26,897 nt of DNA from a virus: IMG/VR virus record IMGVR_UViG_3300044953_000322, positions 1 through 26,897 of that record; one strand, 5' to 3'. The notes under the pieces were generated by a model. It did not search any database, was not told the origin of the DNA, and worked only from the letters and a program-made list of their open reading frames with translations. Made by a program: the position numbers and the translations under genes. Below are positions 20,061 through 26,897 of this stretch, piece by piece; position 1 is the stretch's first letter, and each line of letters opens with the position of its first letter.

Positions 20061-21047
20061 GTGCTAGCCAACCTCGCCAGACTTGCCGCTGCCGCACGTC
20101 TCGCACCGGCCCTACACGCCGCCACGTCAGGCGACAGCGCTACCGCTGATCGTCTTGTGCGGCAGCTTGGCCCGCAGGCCGCGTCAATAATCTTCGGCCC
20201 CGAGGGCGCCCAACTGTGGAACGCCGCGCTAGGGTATGCTGACGCGCGCGGGTGGACACAGGCGCGACCGGCGGGCGTTGTCAGCAATGCACCGCATTGC
20301 ACCGCGTGCGCGCAGTGGTACGACCCTGCCGGTGAGCGTCGGGTCGTGCGCGACGTTGTCGGCCTTGACGGCGGACTCGTTTTCGTCCTTGGCTTGCGGA
20401 AGACTGGCAAAACCGCGCTGGCGGCGCGCCTCTGCGAGTTGTGGGACAGGCGTACCTACGCATGGGGCATTTCGCAGGACAAGCTCCCCGATGCGTGGCG
20501 AGAGCTGCGCGTGCCGACTGATTTACGACCGACGCGCGTCAAAAAGCGCACCACGGTAGTCGAAGTGGACGACGACGGCGAGGTGGACGCGGAGGAGATC
20601 GACGACCTCGACTCGCGGCCCCGCGACTGGCTCGAAGAAGCCCTGCCGAACCGGTCGTCCCTGATCGTGGACGACGCCGGTATCGTCCTCGATTCGGCGT
20701 CATCGGGCGGCGGTGCGGTCAGAGCGTTCAAGCACCTCGTTCAAATCATTCGCCATTTGAACATCAACGCGGTGGTAAACGTCCAATACGCGGCGGCGGT
20801 CACGAAATACTCGCTAGACGCGGACGCCATATTTTTGAAGCCTCCGCCGATGATGTGGCAGGCGATTGAACGTCCGGAAATGGTGCCGTTCATAGGCGAA
20901 GCGCTGCCAATGTGGGCGGCGTTGACTGACGCGCAGAAGCGCACTCACGCATGGGTAATAAGCAGCGAATACCGCGGCCCTGTGCATGTATCGCTCCCGA
21001 CGTTCTGGAGCGATGACCTCTCTCACAATAAGAGGCGAACGCAATGA
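20061..21047 (+). CDS. Genome-packaging ATPase, A32/FtsK-HerA type (328 aa)
   Basis: The P-loop GLRKTGKT (residues 111-118) and Walker B LIVDD (201-205) are clear. NAVVNVQ (236-242) supplies the polar sensor residue expected about 35 residues later. This arrangement matches the packaging ATPases of PRD1-adenovirus-lineage viruses, which pump DNA into the preformed capsid at a special vertex. Usual family length is 200-250 aa; here an extra ~100-residue N-terminus includes a hydrophobic helix and a CTAC pair (80-83). An acidic insertion (168-185) lies between the Walker motifs. GTG 20061 is the likely start (AGAGGG upstream). Confidence 0.87.
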   Translation: MLANLARLAAAARLAPALHAATSGDSATADRLVRQLGPQAASIIFGPEGAQLWNAALGYADARGWTQARPAGVVSNAPHCTACAQWYDPAGERRVVRDVVGLDGGLVFVLGLRKTGKTALAARLCELWDRRTYAWGISQDKLPDAWRELRVPTDLRPTRVKKRTTVVEVDDDGEVDAEEIDDLDSRPRDWLEEALPNRSSLIVDDAGIVLDSASSGGGAVRAFKHLVQIIRHLNINAVVNVQYAAAVTKYSLDADAIFLKPPPMMWQAIERPEMVPFIGEALPMWAALTDAQKRTHAWVISSEYRGPVHVSLPTFWSDDLSHNKRRTQ

Positions 21048-21529
21048 CCATGACCCGCCCCGAGGGGGTGCTAACGGCGTGGACGGTACTGGCAGTCACG
21101 AGTACCGCGCAAGCGTTTGTCGGTCTCGGTGCGCCCATCCCGACGATCCGCGCGGAAGCGCGCGACCACGAGACAGCGGAACGTTTACGAACCTCGTACC
21201 GTCCCGCCGCTACGCTTGCGCTCGGTGCGTCCGCGGCCCTGTCGTACCTGTCGGGATCGTGGGTGCCACTCGCAGCGTCGGCGATCACCGGCTACGTGTT
21301 GATGCGCGTCTATGAGCACAACATGCCGGAGCATCTGCGACGCGAGCCGGTGTCGGCACTGATTGGCGGCCCGTCGCTTGCCGTTGACGTGGCCGATCTT
21401 GGGCTATCCCGTCCGTACCAGAGCGAACCTACGTACGTCTCACTGGTGCCGAACCTGCCCGCGCCGTCCCAAGTGTCGGGCGGTATTTCGATTCAGTTCG
21501 CCAACGGCGCTCGTCAAGAGGTGTTTTAG
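21044..21529 (+). CDS. Membrane protein coupled to the packaging ATPase (161 aa)
   Basis: ATG 21044 overlaps the ATPase stop (ATGA). Hydrophobic stretches lie at about 10-28 and 55-88 (LALGASAALSYLSGSW; PLAASAITGYVLMRVY), so two or three membrane passes are expected. The soluble C-terminal part (about 95-161) is Pro/Ser-rich and ends in GGISIQFANGARQEVF. Translational coupling to the ATPase suggests a packaging-vertex or membrane partner. No family is recognised. Confidence 0.6.
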   Translation: MTMTRPEGVLTAWTVLAVTSTAQAFVGLGAPIPTIRAEARDHETAERLRTSYRPAATLALGASAALSYLSGSWVPLAASAITGYVLMRVYEHNMPEHLRREPVSALIGGPSLAVDVADLGLSRPYQSEPTYVSLVPNLPAPSQVSGGISIQFANGARQEVF

Positions 21530-21534
21530 TTGAA

Positions 21535-21792
21535 ATGAGCCACTGCCACAAAAGTCAGTGCGGTAAGTCGGACGACGATGCCGCTACCTTGTTTCGCAAT
21601 CCCACCAAGATGCCGCGACAATCGGAGGCGGCACTGCAACTGCGGCGCGCCGTTGGTGTCAAGTCGCGCGCGCCAATCAGTACGGCCAAGTTGCTCAAGG
21701 CGGCGAAACTCCGTTCAATCACAGGGACGCGCGCGCGCCGTGTCCTAAGTCTGCGCGGTGTCAAGTACGCTCCGCTGCCCAAAAAGAAATAG
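21535..21792 (+). CDS. Small highly basic protein with FRNP motif (85 aa)
   Basis: Lys/Arg-rich from residue 25 on (RRAVGVKSRAPISTAKLLKA; TGTRARRVLSLRGVKYAPLP; terminal KKK), with an N-terminal His/Cys cluster (SHCHKSQCGK) and FRNP near residue 20. Likely a virion DNA-binding or condensing protein, by composition only. It is followed by AAAGGA, the binding site of the next gene. Confidence 0.58.
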   Translation: MSHCHKSQCGKSDDDAATLFRNPTKMPRQSEAALQLRRAVGVKSRAPISTAKLLKAAKLRSITGTRARRVLSLRGVKYAPLPKKK

Positions 21793-21812
21793 TACCTCAA
21801 AAGGATATAGCC

Positions 21813-23267
21813 ATGCTTCCCATCGTTGCCCTAGCCGGTGCGCTGTGGTACTTGTCGCGTCCAGAGAGGAATCCGGACTGGATTACAACGGGCGGAAAAC
21901 ATAGGCCCCTGCGGTCAGGTGACGGCAGGGCGGGTGACCCCACGCCGTATGACGATGCCAAGCTCAGCGAGCGGTGGCGTCCTACCGGCGCGACCCGCAC
22001 GGCACGCACCGCGGCGTCGCCGGACTTTAAAGCTCCCGAGTCTGAGGCGGAACTGCGCGGGGAGGCGAAGCGGCTCTACGCGCGGTACAAGCAGGCCACT
22101 AGTGAGTTTGAGACTGCCGAGCGTGAGACAACTGAAGCCACGGCGCGTTCCAATGAGCACAACGCGGGCGCATTGGAAGACGAGAAAACCGTCCCCGCCG
22201 CCATCAATAAAGCGTTAGCGGCGCAGGAAACCGTGAAAGATCGTGTGAGCGATGCAGTGGGACTAATCAGCCCTAGACTATACGACAAACTCAACATCCG
22301 CGTGCGGCCGTCAATATCGACGGGGAAGGAGATAGTGGCAACGTATCCGTACCTATCAGACGGATACCGTCAGGTTATGGATGCCGACAACGCAGCGCAA
22401 CTAGTGCCCGACTTGCAAGCGTGGCAGAAAGCCTTGACGCAAGCCATCGGCATGAGCGACTCGAAGCTTGCGGTCAGCATGGGACTGATACCTGAGGCAA
22501 CATTCCGCGGGGCAGAACTTAGGAGCGCACTGGAGAAGACGCGCGACAAAATACCGGCCATCATCAAAGCTGCGCGCGCGGCTATCACCGCCGCTGCCAA
22601 AGCCCGAGATGCGAAGGCAAATCAACGAGAGTATGGCAAGGGGGCGGCAGCCGAAGCGTCAGCGACTGCGTGGAAACGTTACAACGCAATCCTCAGCGAG
22701 ACGCAAGACCTTGAGCGGCGGTTGGAAGAACTGACCGGTCACCGCGTGTACAGCGGCGCTATCCAGTTTGAGTCTCGCGCTAGCCGTGACAGGCGACTAA
22801 AAGCGGAAGCTGCGTGGCAAGCGGAGGTGCTCGAGAGGGCGGTTGCCCAGCAGAAACAACGTGAGCAGGCCGCCGCGGAGAAGGAACGTAGTGATCGCGC
22901 AATGGCACAGGCGGCTGAACGATACAAGCAACAACGTGCAGAAGAACTTGCAGCGCAGAAAGCCAAGACACAAGCCGCCGCCGCAGCGCGCGAGGCGCGA
23001 CTAGCGCGCGCCACAGCGAAAGACCTCGACCGGCTGAAGGCACAAGCCAACGAGTTGGCTGCCAAGCACAACGAGCAAGCAGCAGTGGCACGCCAGTGGG
23101 CGGAGGATGCCGAACGTAGCGGCGCTCAACTAACCCGAAGGGGAAACTACGAATCCGCCAGCGCACGCCGAAAGGCGAACGTTGCCGCTGCCAAGGCACG
23201 GGAATACGAGGTTCGGTATCGAGAACTTGAGCGTGCCATCGCCGCCATCGAATCAACACGCGCATGA
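21813..23267 (+). CDS. Modular paralogue 1: membrane/RNP module plus long coiled coil (484 aa)
   Basis: The N-terminal module (1-57) is a membrane segment (LPIVALAGALWYLS), ERNPDWITTGGKHRP, and GDGRAGDPTPYDDAKLSERW. It is shared with the genes at 24906 and 26244. The remainder is a long Ala/Glu/Lys/Arg-rich coiled coil (about 75-130 and 270-480; e.g. REQAAAEKERSDRAMAQAAE), interrupted by a globular helical part. No catalytic motif. It is probably a long membrane-anchored strut of the virion. ATG 21813 follows AAAGGA. Confidence 0.7.
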   Translation: MLPIVALAGALWYLSRPERNPDWITTGGKHRPLRSGDGRAGDPTPYDDAKLSERWRPTGATRTARTAASPDFKAPESEAELRGEAKRLYARYKQATSEFETAERETTEATARSNEHNAGALEDEKTVPAAINKALAAQETVKDRVSDAVGLISPRLYDKLNIRVRPSISTGKEIVATYPYLSDGYRQVMDADNAAQLVPDLQAWQKALTQAIGMSDSKLAVSMGLIPEATFRGAELRSALEKTRDKIPAIIKAARAAITAAAKARDAKANQREYGKGAAAEASATAWKRYNAILSETQDLERRLEELTGHRVYSGAIQFESRASRDRRLKAEAAWQAEVLERAVAQQKQREQAAAEKERSDRAMAQAAERYKQQRAEELAAQKAKTQAAAAAREARLARATAKDLDRLKAQANELAAKHNEQAAVARQWAEDAERSGAQLTRRGNYESASARRKANVAAAKAREYEVRYRELERAIAAIESTRA

Positions 23268-23332
23268 CAGTTCCACGCCGAAAACCCACGACCGGCCGGT
23301 GGATCGCCAGTGCCTTCCAGAAGCCGACATGA
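23264..23332 (+). CDS. 22-aa ORF bridging two genes
   Basis: ATG 23264 overlaps the preceding stop (ATGA) and its TGA (23330-23332) overlaps the next ATG (23329). Its GRWIASAFQKP resembles the 'WI..AI..PGAL' motif that opens many phage proteins. It is either a coupling mini-gene or the 5' part of a frameshifted gene continuing into the next ORF. Confidence 0.45.
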   Translation: MTVPRRKPTTGRWIASAFQKPT

Positions 23333-23664
23333 CGCCGGTACCTGACTGGATGCGTGCCAACGCGCGGCGTGGTCTTGCGTGGTACGCCGCCGGTCAGGGT
23401 GGCGCGGGACTGCGACCTAAGACGATCAGCGAAGCGAGAGCGATGGCAGCGGGACACGTGACGGTAGACAAAGCGCGGCGCATGGTGGCGTGGTTCGCGC
23501 GCCATCGCGTCGATCTCGACGCGTATTCGGCAAAGGTCGGCAACGCGGGCTACCCCTCGCCTGGAGTCGTCGCGCACGCGCTCTGGGGCGGCGGTAGTCG
23601 CACGTCATCATCGCGCGCCGCTCGATGGGCGGCGCGCGCTGCTCGATGGGCGGCAAAGGACTAG
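23329..23664 (+). CDS. Conserved phage module protein, PSPGxVA..LWGG type (111 aa)
   Basis: Sequence PVPDWMRANARRGLAWYAAG, then KTISEARAMAAGHVTVDKAR, MVAWFARHRVDLDA and YPSPGVVAHALWGG. This is a widely distributed small phage module (helix ending RGL; G..Vs...rrM..w..RHevD; PS.G.vaw.lWGG), often fused to head or protease proteins; its role is not established. The C-terminus is an Ala/Arg/Trp-rich duplication (ARWAARAARWAAKD). The ATG at 23329 overlaps the stop of the 22-aa ORF. Confidence 0.7.
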   Translation: MTPVPDWMRANARRGLAWYAAGQGGAGLRPKTISEARAMAAGHVTVDKARRMVAWFARHRVDLDAYSAKVGNAGYPSPGVVAHALWGGGSRTSSSRAARWAARAARWAAKD

Positions 23665-23670
23665 CAGAGT

Positions 23671-24099
23671 ATGTGGCCTCTTGTGATAATCGGCGGTGCC
23701 GTGCTATGGCTTGCACGTGTTCGACGCAACCCTCAACTCGACTTCTTCCAAGATGTTGGATTCGACCCGCGATGGCCGGAGTTGCGCGCGTCAAACCGAA
23801 CAGTAAGCGGCAGTTTCGCAACCGGAGTCGGAAGAACGCGGCTATATCACACGAACGTTTATGGGTACAAGGCGACTCGAGAATGGCTGCTGGGCAAGTT
23901 AGGACACAAGGGCGGCACACCAGACATCGCGACTGCAATCGCGCTACAGACCTTCGAAGATCGCGTATACCGAGATCCTGAAACCGGCGAAACGATGGTG
24001 ACCGCGGACTTCTCGCGGGTCGTTGATCGCCAACGCGAGCAACTCGACAAGTCGATTGCGGCGGCGGCGGAGGCGGCGCGCGCAAGAGGCGCAAAATGA
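23671..24099 (+). CDS. Membrane protein with RRNP motif (142 aa)
   Basis: The N-terminus MWPLVIIGGAVLWLARVRRNP is a membrane segment plus RNP motif, closely similar in layout to the modular paralogues but without the DWIT segment. The rest is a soluble domain (FFQDVGFDPRWPELRASNRT; YGYKATREWLLGKLG) ending in an Ala/Arg helix. No family is recognised. Its stop overlaps the start of the M23 peptidase (ATGA). Confidence 0.62.
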   Translation: MWPLVIIGGAVLWLARVRRNPQLDFFQDVGFDPRWPELRASNRTVSGSFATGVGRTRLYHTNVYGYKATREWLLGKLGHKGGTPDIATAIALQTFEDRVYRDPETGETMVTADFSRVVDRQREQLDKSIAAAAEAARARGAK

Positions 24100-24647
24100 C
24101 CCCAGCGGCCACGTTCCCCCTGCCCGAACGGCAGCGGGTCAGCGCGCACCATGACGGCGCACTCGCGACTGATCTACCAGTCGCCGAGGGTACCCCGTGG
24201 CTTGCCGTATTCGACGGCACGACGCGACCGTACAACAGCGCCACCGCAGGACACGCACTCTACCTGCGCAGCGTGGACGGATCGACCACGGCCTACTACG
24301 GCCACGGTGCCAATCCCGACGTGCGCGTGATCGGTCAGGTGAAGGCGGGGCAGGTGATCGGTGCCGTGGGTATGACCGGCCGCACAACCGGCCCGCATTT
24401 GCACTTCGCCGTCACGACAAACGGCAGCGTCAACTACCAAGGCGGCGGTGACGTTGACCCCGCGACATTCTTGGAAGGCGCGCCGTTGTCGTCAGTCGCG
24501 CCACCCGCGCCGACGTACGGGGAATCCCCGCCAGCGGGTATGTGGTCAAGGTTTGTGAACCTCCTGCCCAAATCGGCGCAACCGTTTGCGGCGGTAGGTA
24601 CCGTCATCGTTGGCGGTCTCGTGTTATTGGCACTACTGGAGGATTGA
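24096..24647 (+). CDS. M23-family peptidoglycan endopeptidase, membrane-anchored (183 aa)
   Basis: LytM-like zinc endopeptidase: HHDGALATDLPVAEGTPWLA (residues 18-37; H19 and D26 the likely ligands), YYGHG (H70) and GPHLHF (H101, H103). The consensus H-x3-D is spaced more widely, similar to the HHDYPAxD subgroup, so ligand assignment there is provisional. A Pro-rich linker (125-150) and a C-terminal membrane segment (AAVGTVIVGGLVLLALLED) follow. It should cut peptide cross-links while tethered to the virion or host membrane, complementing the amidase and transglycosylase. Confidence 0.87.
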   Translation: MTPAATFPLPERQRVSAHHDGALATDLPVAEGTPWLAVFDGTTRPYNSATAGHALYLRSVDGSTTAYYGHGANPDVRVIGQVKAGQVIGAVGMTGRTTGPHLHFAVTTNGSVNYQGGGDVDPATFLEGAPLSSVAPPAPTYGESPPAGMWSRFVNLLPKSAQPFAAVGTVIVGGLVLLALLED

Positions 24648-24650
24648 GCC

Positions 24651-24902
24651 GTGAACCCCTTAGTGCTCGCAGGTGCGGCGTTGGCCGCGTGGTATTGGCT
24701 GTCGATGCGTCGCAACCCCGAGGACGTTGACGACCTCGCCGAGGAGGTTGTTGAAAGCATCGACGCGCACGAACTCCAGGCGTTGTACGCCGACGTGGAG
24801 GATGCCCAAGCGGCCCTCGATGCTGCGGTAGAGCGCCTCGGCGAACACGTGGACGAGATGGCCCAGCACGCTACCGAGAATCTCGCAGAGGAAGGCGAAT
24901 AG
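24651..24902 (+). CDS. Small acidic membrane protein with RRNP motif (83 aa)
   Basis: GTG start. Membrane segment (LVLAGAALAAWYWLSM), RRNP at about 20-23, then a strongly acidic amphipathic helix (DVDDLAEEVVESIDAHELQA) to the end. Like the other RNP proteins it is probably a virion membrane component. Its last ten codons recur at 26206-26240 as a leftover of a duplication. Confidence 0.62.
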   Translation: MNPLVLAGAALAAWYWLSMRRNPEDVDDLAEEVVESIDAHELQALYADVEDAQAALDAAVERLGEHVDEMAQHATENLAEEGE

Positions 24903-25078
24903 TCCATGTGGCCGTTCGTTGCCCTAGCCAGTGCACTGTGGTACTTGTCCAGTCCCGCTAGGAATCCGGACTGGATTACGACGGGAGGGAAACATAGGCC
25001 CCTGCGGTCAGGTGATGGGAGGGCGGGTGACCCCACGCCGTATGACGATGCCAAGCTCAGCGAGCGCTGGCGTCCTAC
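24868..25078 (+). repeat. Duplicated cassette start shared with 26206-26410
   Basis: This segment (end of the 83-aa gene, spacer, and first ~58 codons of paralogue 2) matches 26206-26410, with an insertion in the second copy near 26336-26365, and matches 21813-21993 from the start codon on. Similarity stops abruptly inside the coding sequence, marking the exchange point. Confidence 0.85.
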
Positions 25079-26165
25079 CAGCACCTCCGTAGCGGAAAAG
25101 GCACCGATGCGCGCAGTGCGCGCTCCCGATTCAGTTCCAGTCACCACCGCAAAGCGTGAATACGTCACGCCCACGGCGCAAACGTTGCCAGGCCCATCTT
25201 GGAAACCGAGCAACTACTTCTCGGACGTGTGGCGCGCGGAATACCCAACCGATCAGGAACAAATCGAAGGAGTGCGCGTGCTTGTGCAACGCGCGAACGT
25301 GCCCGTACAGCCCAAAATGCAGTATGTTTCTTGGTATTCGATACGCTTAGCCAAGGCTGGAGTTGTCCTGAAGGATTTCGGCGAAAGCTGGGAGGGCGAA
25401 CGGTACGCTGCGACTAAGTCTGAGGCCATTGAAACAGCCAAGGTTTTAGCACGGCGCGCTGGTGCCCAGCTGACGCGCAAGCGTGACGAGTCAGCGTTGG
25501 TACGTGGTCGTCGCGAACGCTTGTCAGGCGCTGACGTCAAGCGCGCGGACGCATTGAAGGCACGACGCGAGGCAGCGAAACCACGCGCACTAAGTGGCGC
25601 CGCATGGAACCCTCAGGAGGGTATGCGTGAGATATGGAGACACGAATACAAAGATACAGGCGGCGCGCGCACGTATCGAGGCATTGTCTACTACCGCGAC
25701 ACGCCCGACGCTCTTAATCCATACGCCGCATCGGTCGGCGCAGAGGTTCGCCCAGGGGTGTACGAATACACGGCAACCTCAAGTGCGTTTTGGCGTTCGA
25801 TTGGGTTTTACGATGAGGGCACAACGCTCGCGGCAATGCAGGACAGAATCAAAGAATACGTCGCAGCAAGGCAGCGGATGGATAGGACTGCGGCAGCGCG
25901 CGAAAAAATGTTTCATGAGGTTGACCGAGTGTGGGATGCCGTCGGCAGAAGCGACATCGTTGCCAGAGGGCCATCTGACACGCATCGGCGGACTCGTCAG
26001 GCGATTCGTCGCGCCGTACGGGAACACAAGGTGCCCATGGCCCTGCGCAGCGATGTGGAATCCCAACTGATGGTGAAGGCGGAGCCAGCGATCATCGCTA
26101 CAATGGAATACGGCGTGACGCCAACACGTGGCGCGCGTCGCATGCGTCTCGTGGGTCGCCGGTAG
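24906..26165 (+). CDS. Modular paralogue 2: membrane/RNP module plus duplicated C-terminal domain (419 aa)
   Basis: Residues 1-57 are the shared module (WPFVALASALWYLS, ARNPDWITTGGKHRP, GDGRAGDPTPYDDAKLSERW), nearly identical to paralogue 1. The rest differs: two related ~90-residue domains at 98-186 and 233-323, each opening with WxPxxxxxxxWRxEY. A linker of charged helix (190-230) separates them and a helical basic tail (325-419) follows. Residues 294-301 (AFWRSIGF) are encoded by a 28-bp stretch identical to the GNAT gene. Function unknown; a virion membrane protein with a variable outer or luminal domain is the best guess. Confidence 0.7.
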   Translation: MWPFVALASALWYLSSPARNPDWITTGGKHRPLRSGDGRAGDPTPYDDAKLSERWRPTSTSVAEKAPMRAVRAPDSVPVTTAKREYVTPTAQTLPGPSWKPSNYFSDVWRAEYPTDQEQIEGVRVLVQRANVPVQPKMQYVSWYSIRLAKAGVVLKDFGESWEGERYAATKSEAIETAKVLARRAGAQLTRKRDESALVRGRRERLSGADVKRADALKARREAAKPRALSGAAWNPQEGMREIWRHEYKDTGGARTYRGIVYYRDTPDALNPYAASVGAEVRPGVYEYTATSSAFWRSIGFYDEGTTLAAMQDRIKEYVAARQRMDRTAAAREKMFHEVDRVWDAVGRSDIVARGPSDTHRRTRQAIRRAVREHKVPMALRSDVESQLMVKAEPAIIATMEYGVTPTRGARRMRLVGRR

Positions 26166-26174
26166 ACGACACGC

Positions 26175-26240
26175 ATGGACAGAAGCCGCATCAAGATCGC
26201 CGAGGACGCTACCGAGAACCTCGCAGAGGAAGGCGAATAG
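26175..26240 (+). pseudogene. Remnant of the 83-aa acidic gene
   Basis: A 21-codon ORF (ATG 26175 to TAG 26240) ends in ATENLAEEGE, identical to the last ten residues of the gene at 24651-24902, with one synonymous change. The upstream part is unrelated. It marks the left edge of the duplicated block that carries the next paralogue; it could still act as a leader supplying translation to 26244. Confidence 0.75.
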
Positions 26241-26243
26241 TCC

Positions 26244-26897
26244 ATGTGGCCGCTTGTCGCGTTAGGTAGTGCACTGTGGTACTTGTCCAGTCCCGCTAGG
26301 AATCCGGACTGGATTACGACCAGCGGGAAACATAGACCGATATTCGGGAAGGGTGGTACCGGCGGTGATGGGAGGGCGGGTGACCCCACGCCGTATGACG
26401 ATGCGCGCCTAAAAGAGCCACCCAAGACGATTCGACGAAGCGATGGCGCTCCGTCACGCATTCTGCGTGGCAACTTCAGCGTAGGCGAGTTGCCGCCGCT
26501 TGTGCGAACTCTCGGTAGGAGATATCACATTGACACGGTGAACGAGGATAGACGTAAATCCCTCAGTGAAGCAGCAGATAAGTTGAACGACTTCTTTGCG
26601 AAGTCACCAGACAACGCACCTGATGCAACAGATGAGCAGCGCGCCAAACTTGCTGACATATTGGCACGTCTCCATCAAGGATGGGACAAGCTCAAAGCGG
26701 TTAATGACCCTGAGTTTTGGAAAAGCGCGTGGTACGTGAGGCTGATGCAACTGATCAAAGATGGCGGCAGCAAACTGCCATCGCCTCTAGCCGAGTATTC
26801 CCCTACATATCAGACACTGTATAAACTGCCGTACGCAAAGCCTTGGAGTAAGGAGGGGTACACGCGGCTCTATCTGACGGACGGAGTCGAAAAGGCA
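26244..26897 (+). CDS. Modular paralogue 3, truncated by the window end (at least 218 aa)
   Basis: Opens with the shared membrane/RNP module (WPLVALGSALWYLS, ARNPDWITTSGKHRP), here with a short insertion (IFGKGGTGG) before GDGRAGDPTPYDDA. After residue ~58 the sequence is unlike paralogues 1 and 2 and AT-richer: a helical, soluble region (LSEAADKLNDFFAKS; RAKLADILARLHQGWDKLKA) and aromatic segments (WYVRLMQLIKD). No stop codon occurs before the window edge. C-terminal family not recognised. Confidence 0.7.
   Translation, partial: MWPLVALGSALWYLSSPARNPDWITTSGKHRPIFGKGGTGGDGRAGDPTPYDDARLKEPPKTIRRSDGAPSRILRGNFSVGELPPLVRTLGRRYHIDTVNEDRRKSLSEAADKLNDFFAKSPDNAPDATDEQRAKLADILARLHQGWDKLKAVNDPEFWKSAWYVRLMQLIKDGGSKLPSPLAEYSPTYQTLYKLPYAKPWSKEGYTRLYLTDGVEKA

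Noticed and set aside
1-26897. tRNA or rRNA genes, insertion sequences
   Set aside because: I saw no cloverleaf ending in a GTTC-type arm, no rRNA-like blocks and no transposase or terminal inverted repeats.
26244-26897. Circular genome in which the last ORF continues into base 1
   Set aside because: The reading frame does stay open across the join for ~70 codons, but the sequence there has no protein-like signal and I saw no terminal overlap, so circularity is unsupported.

Overview
The window looks like most of the genome of a temperate, tail-less, membrane-containing bacterial virus of the double-jelly-roll (PRD1/PM2/FLiP-like, Varidnaviria) lineage, either free or integrated. The evidence is a 367-aa protein with two jelly-roll-like halves (10801-11904), an A32/FtsK-type packaging ATPase (20061-21047), and about fifteen small proteins with one or two membrane segments. 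I see no terminase, portal, tail tube or tail tape measure. Three peptidoglycan hydrolases point to a bacterial host with peptidoglycan. The DNA is GC-rich, with a few AT-richer genes (2723-3526, 7033-7473 and the last ~450 bases) that look acquired. I cannot name the host.

Region 1 (1-5236, + strand) is the early/replication block: a small unknown protein, an XRE repressor-like protein, a DnaD-like replication initiator carrying an iteron array in its own coding sequence, a probable helicase-loader-like protein and a RusA resolvase. A cargo set follows: a PAPS-reductase-like PP-loop protein, a GNAT acetyltransferase and an orphan DNA methyltransferase.

Region 2 (5270-9203) is the lysogeny/control block. 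It starts with a short tyrosine recombinase (- strand). Next comes a + strand mini-operon in which a 114-aa ORF is bracketed by two near-identical type III hammerhead ribozymes, so the transcript should cut itself and release a 463-nt RNA. A - strand operon of small genes follows, under an XRE regulator; two promoters in it carry the same palindromic operator exactly between the -35 and -10 boxes.

Region 3 (9320-26897, + strand) is one long late operon with many ATGA/GTGA stop-start overlaps. It runs: coiled-coil protein, membrane protein, major capsid protein with a hairpin behind it, a host-recognition set (repeat-containing, beta-helix-like, glycine-rich and cyanophage-type proteins), amidase, lytic transglycosylase, a series of small membrane proteins, packaging ATPase, M23 peptidase, and three paralogues sharing one N-terminal membrane/'RNP-DWIT' module with unrelated C-termini. 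The last paralogue runs off the window. An Arg-Asn-Pro motif recurs beside the membrane segment in most of the small virion-type proteins.

The strongest candidate for an undescribed system is the double-hammerhead cassette (6331-6863). Next are the palindrome-in-promoter pair and the modular paralogue family.
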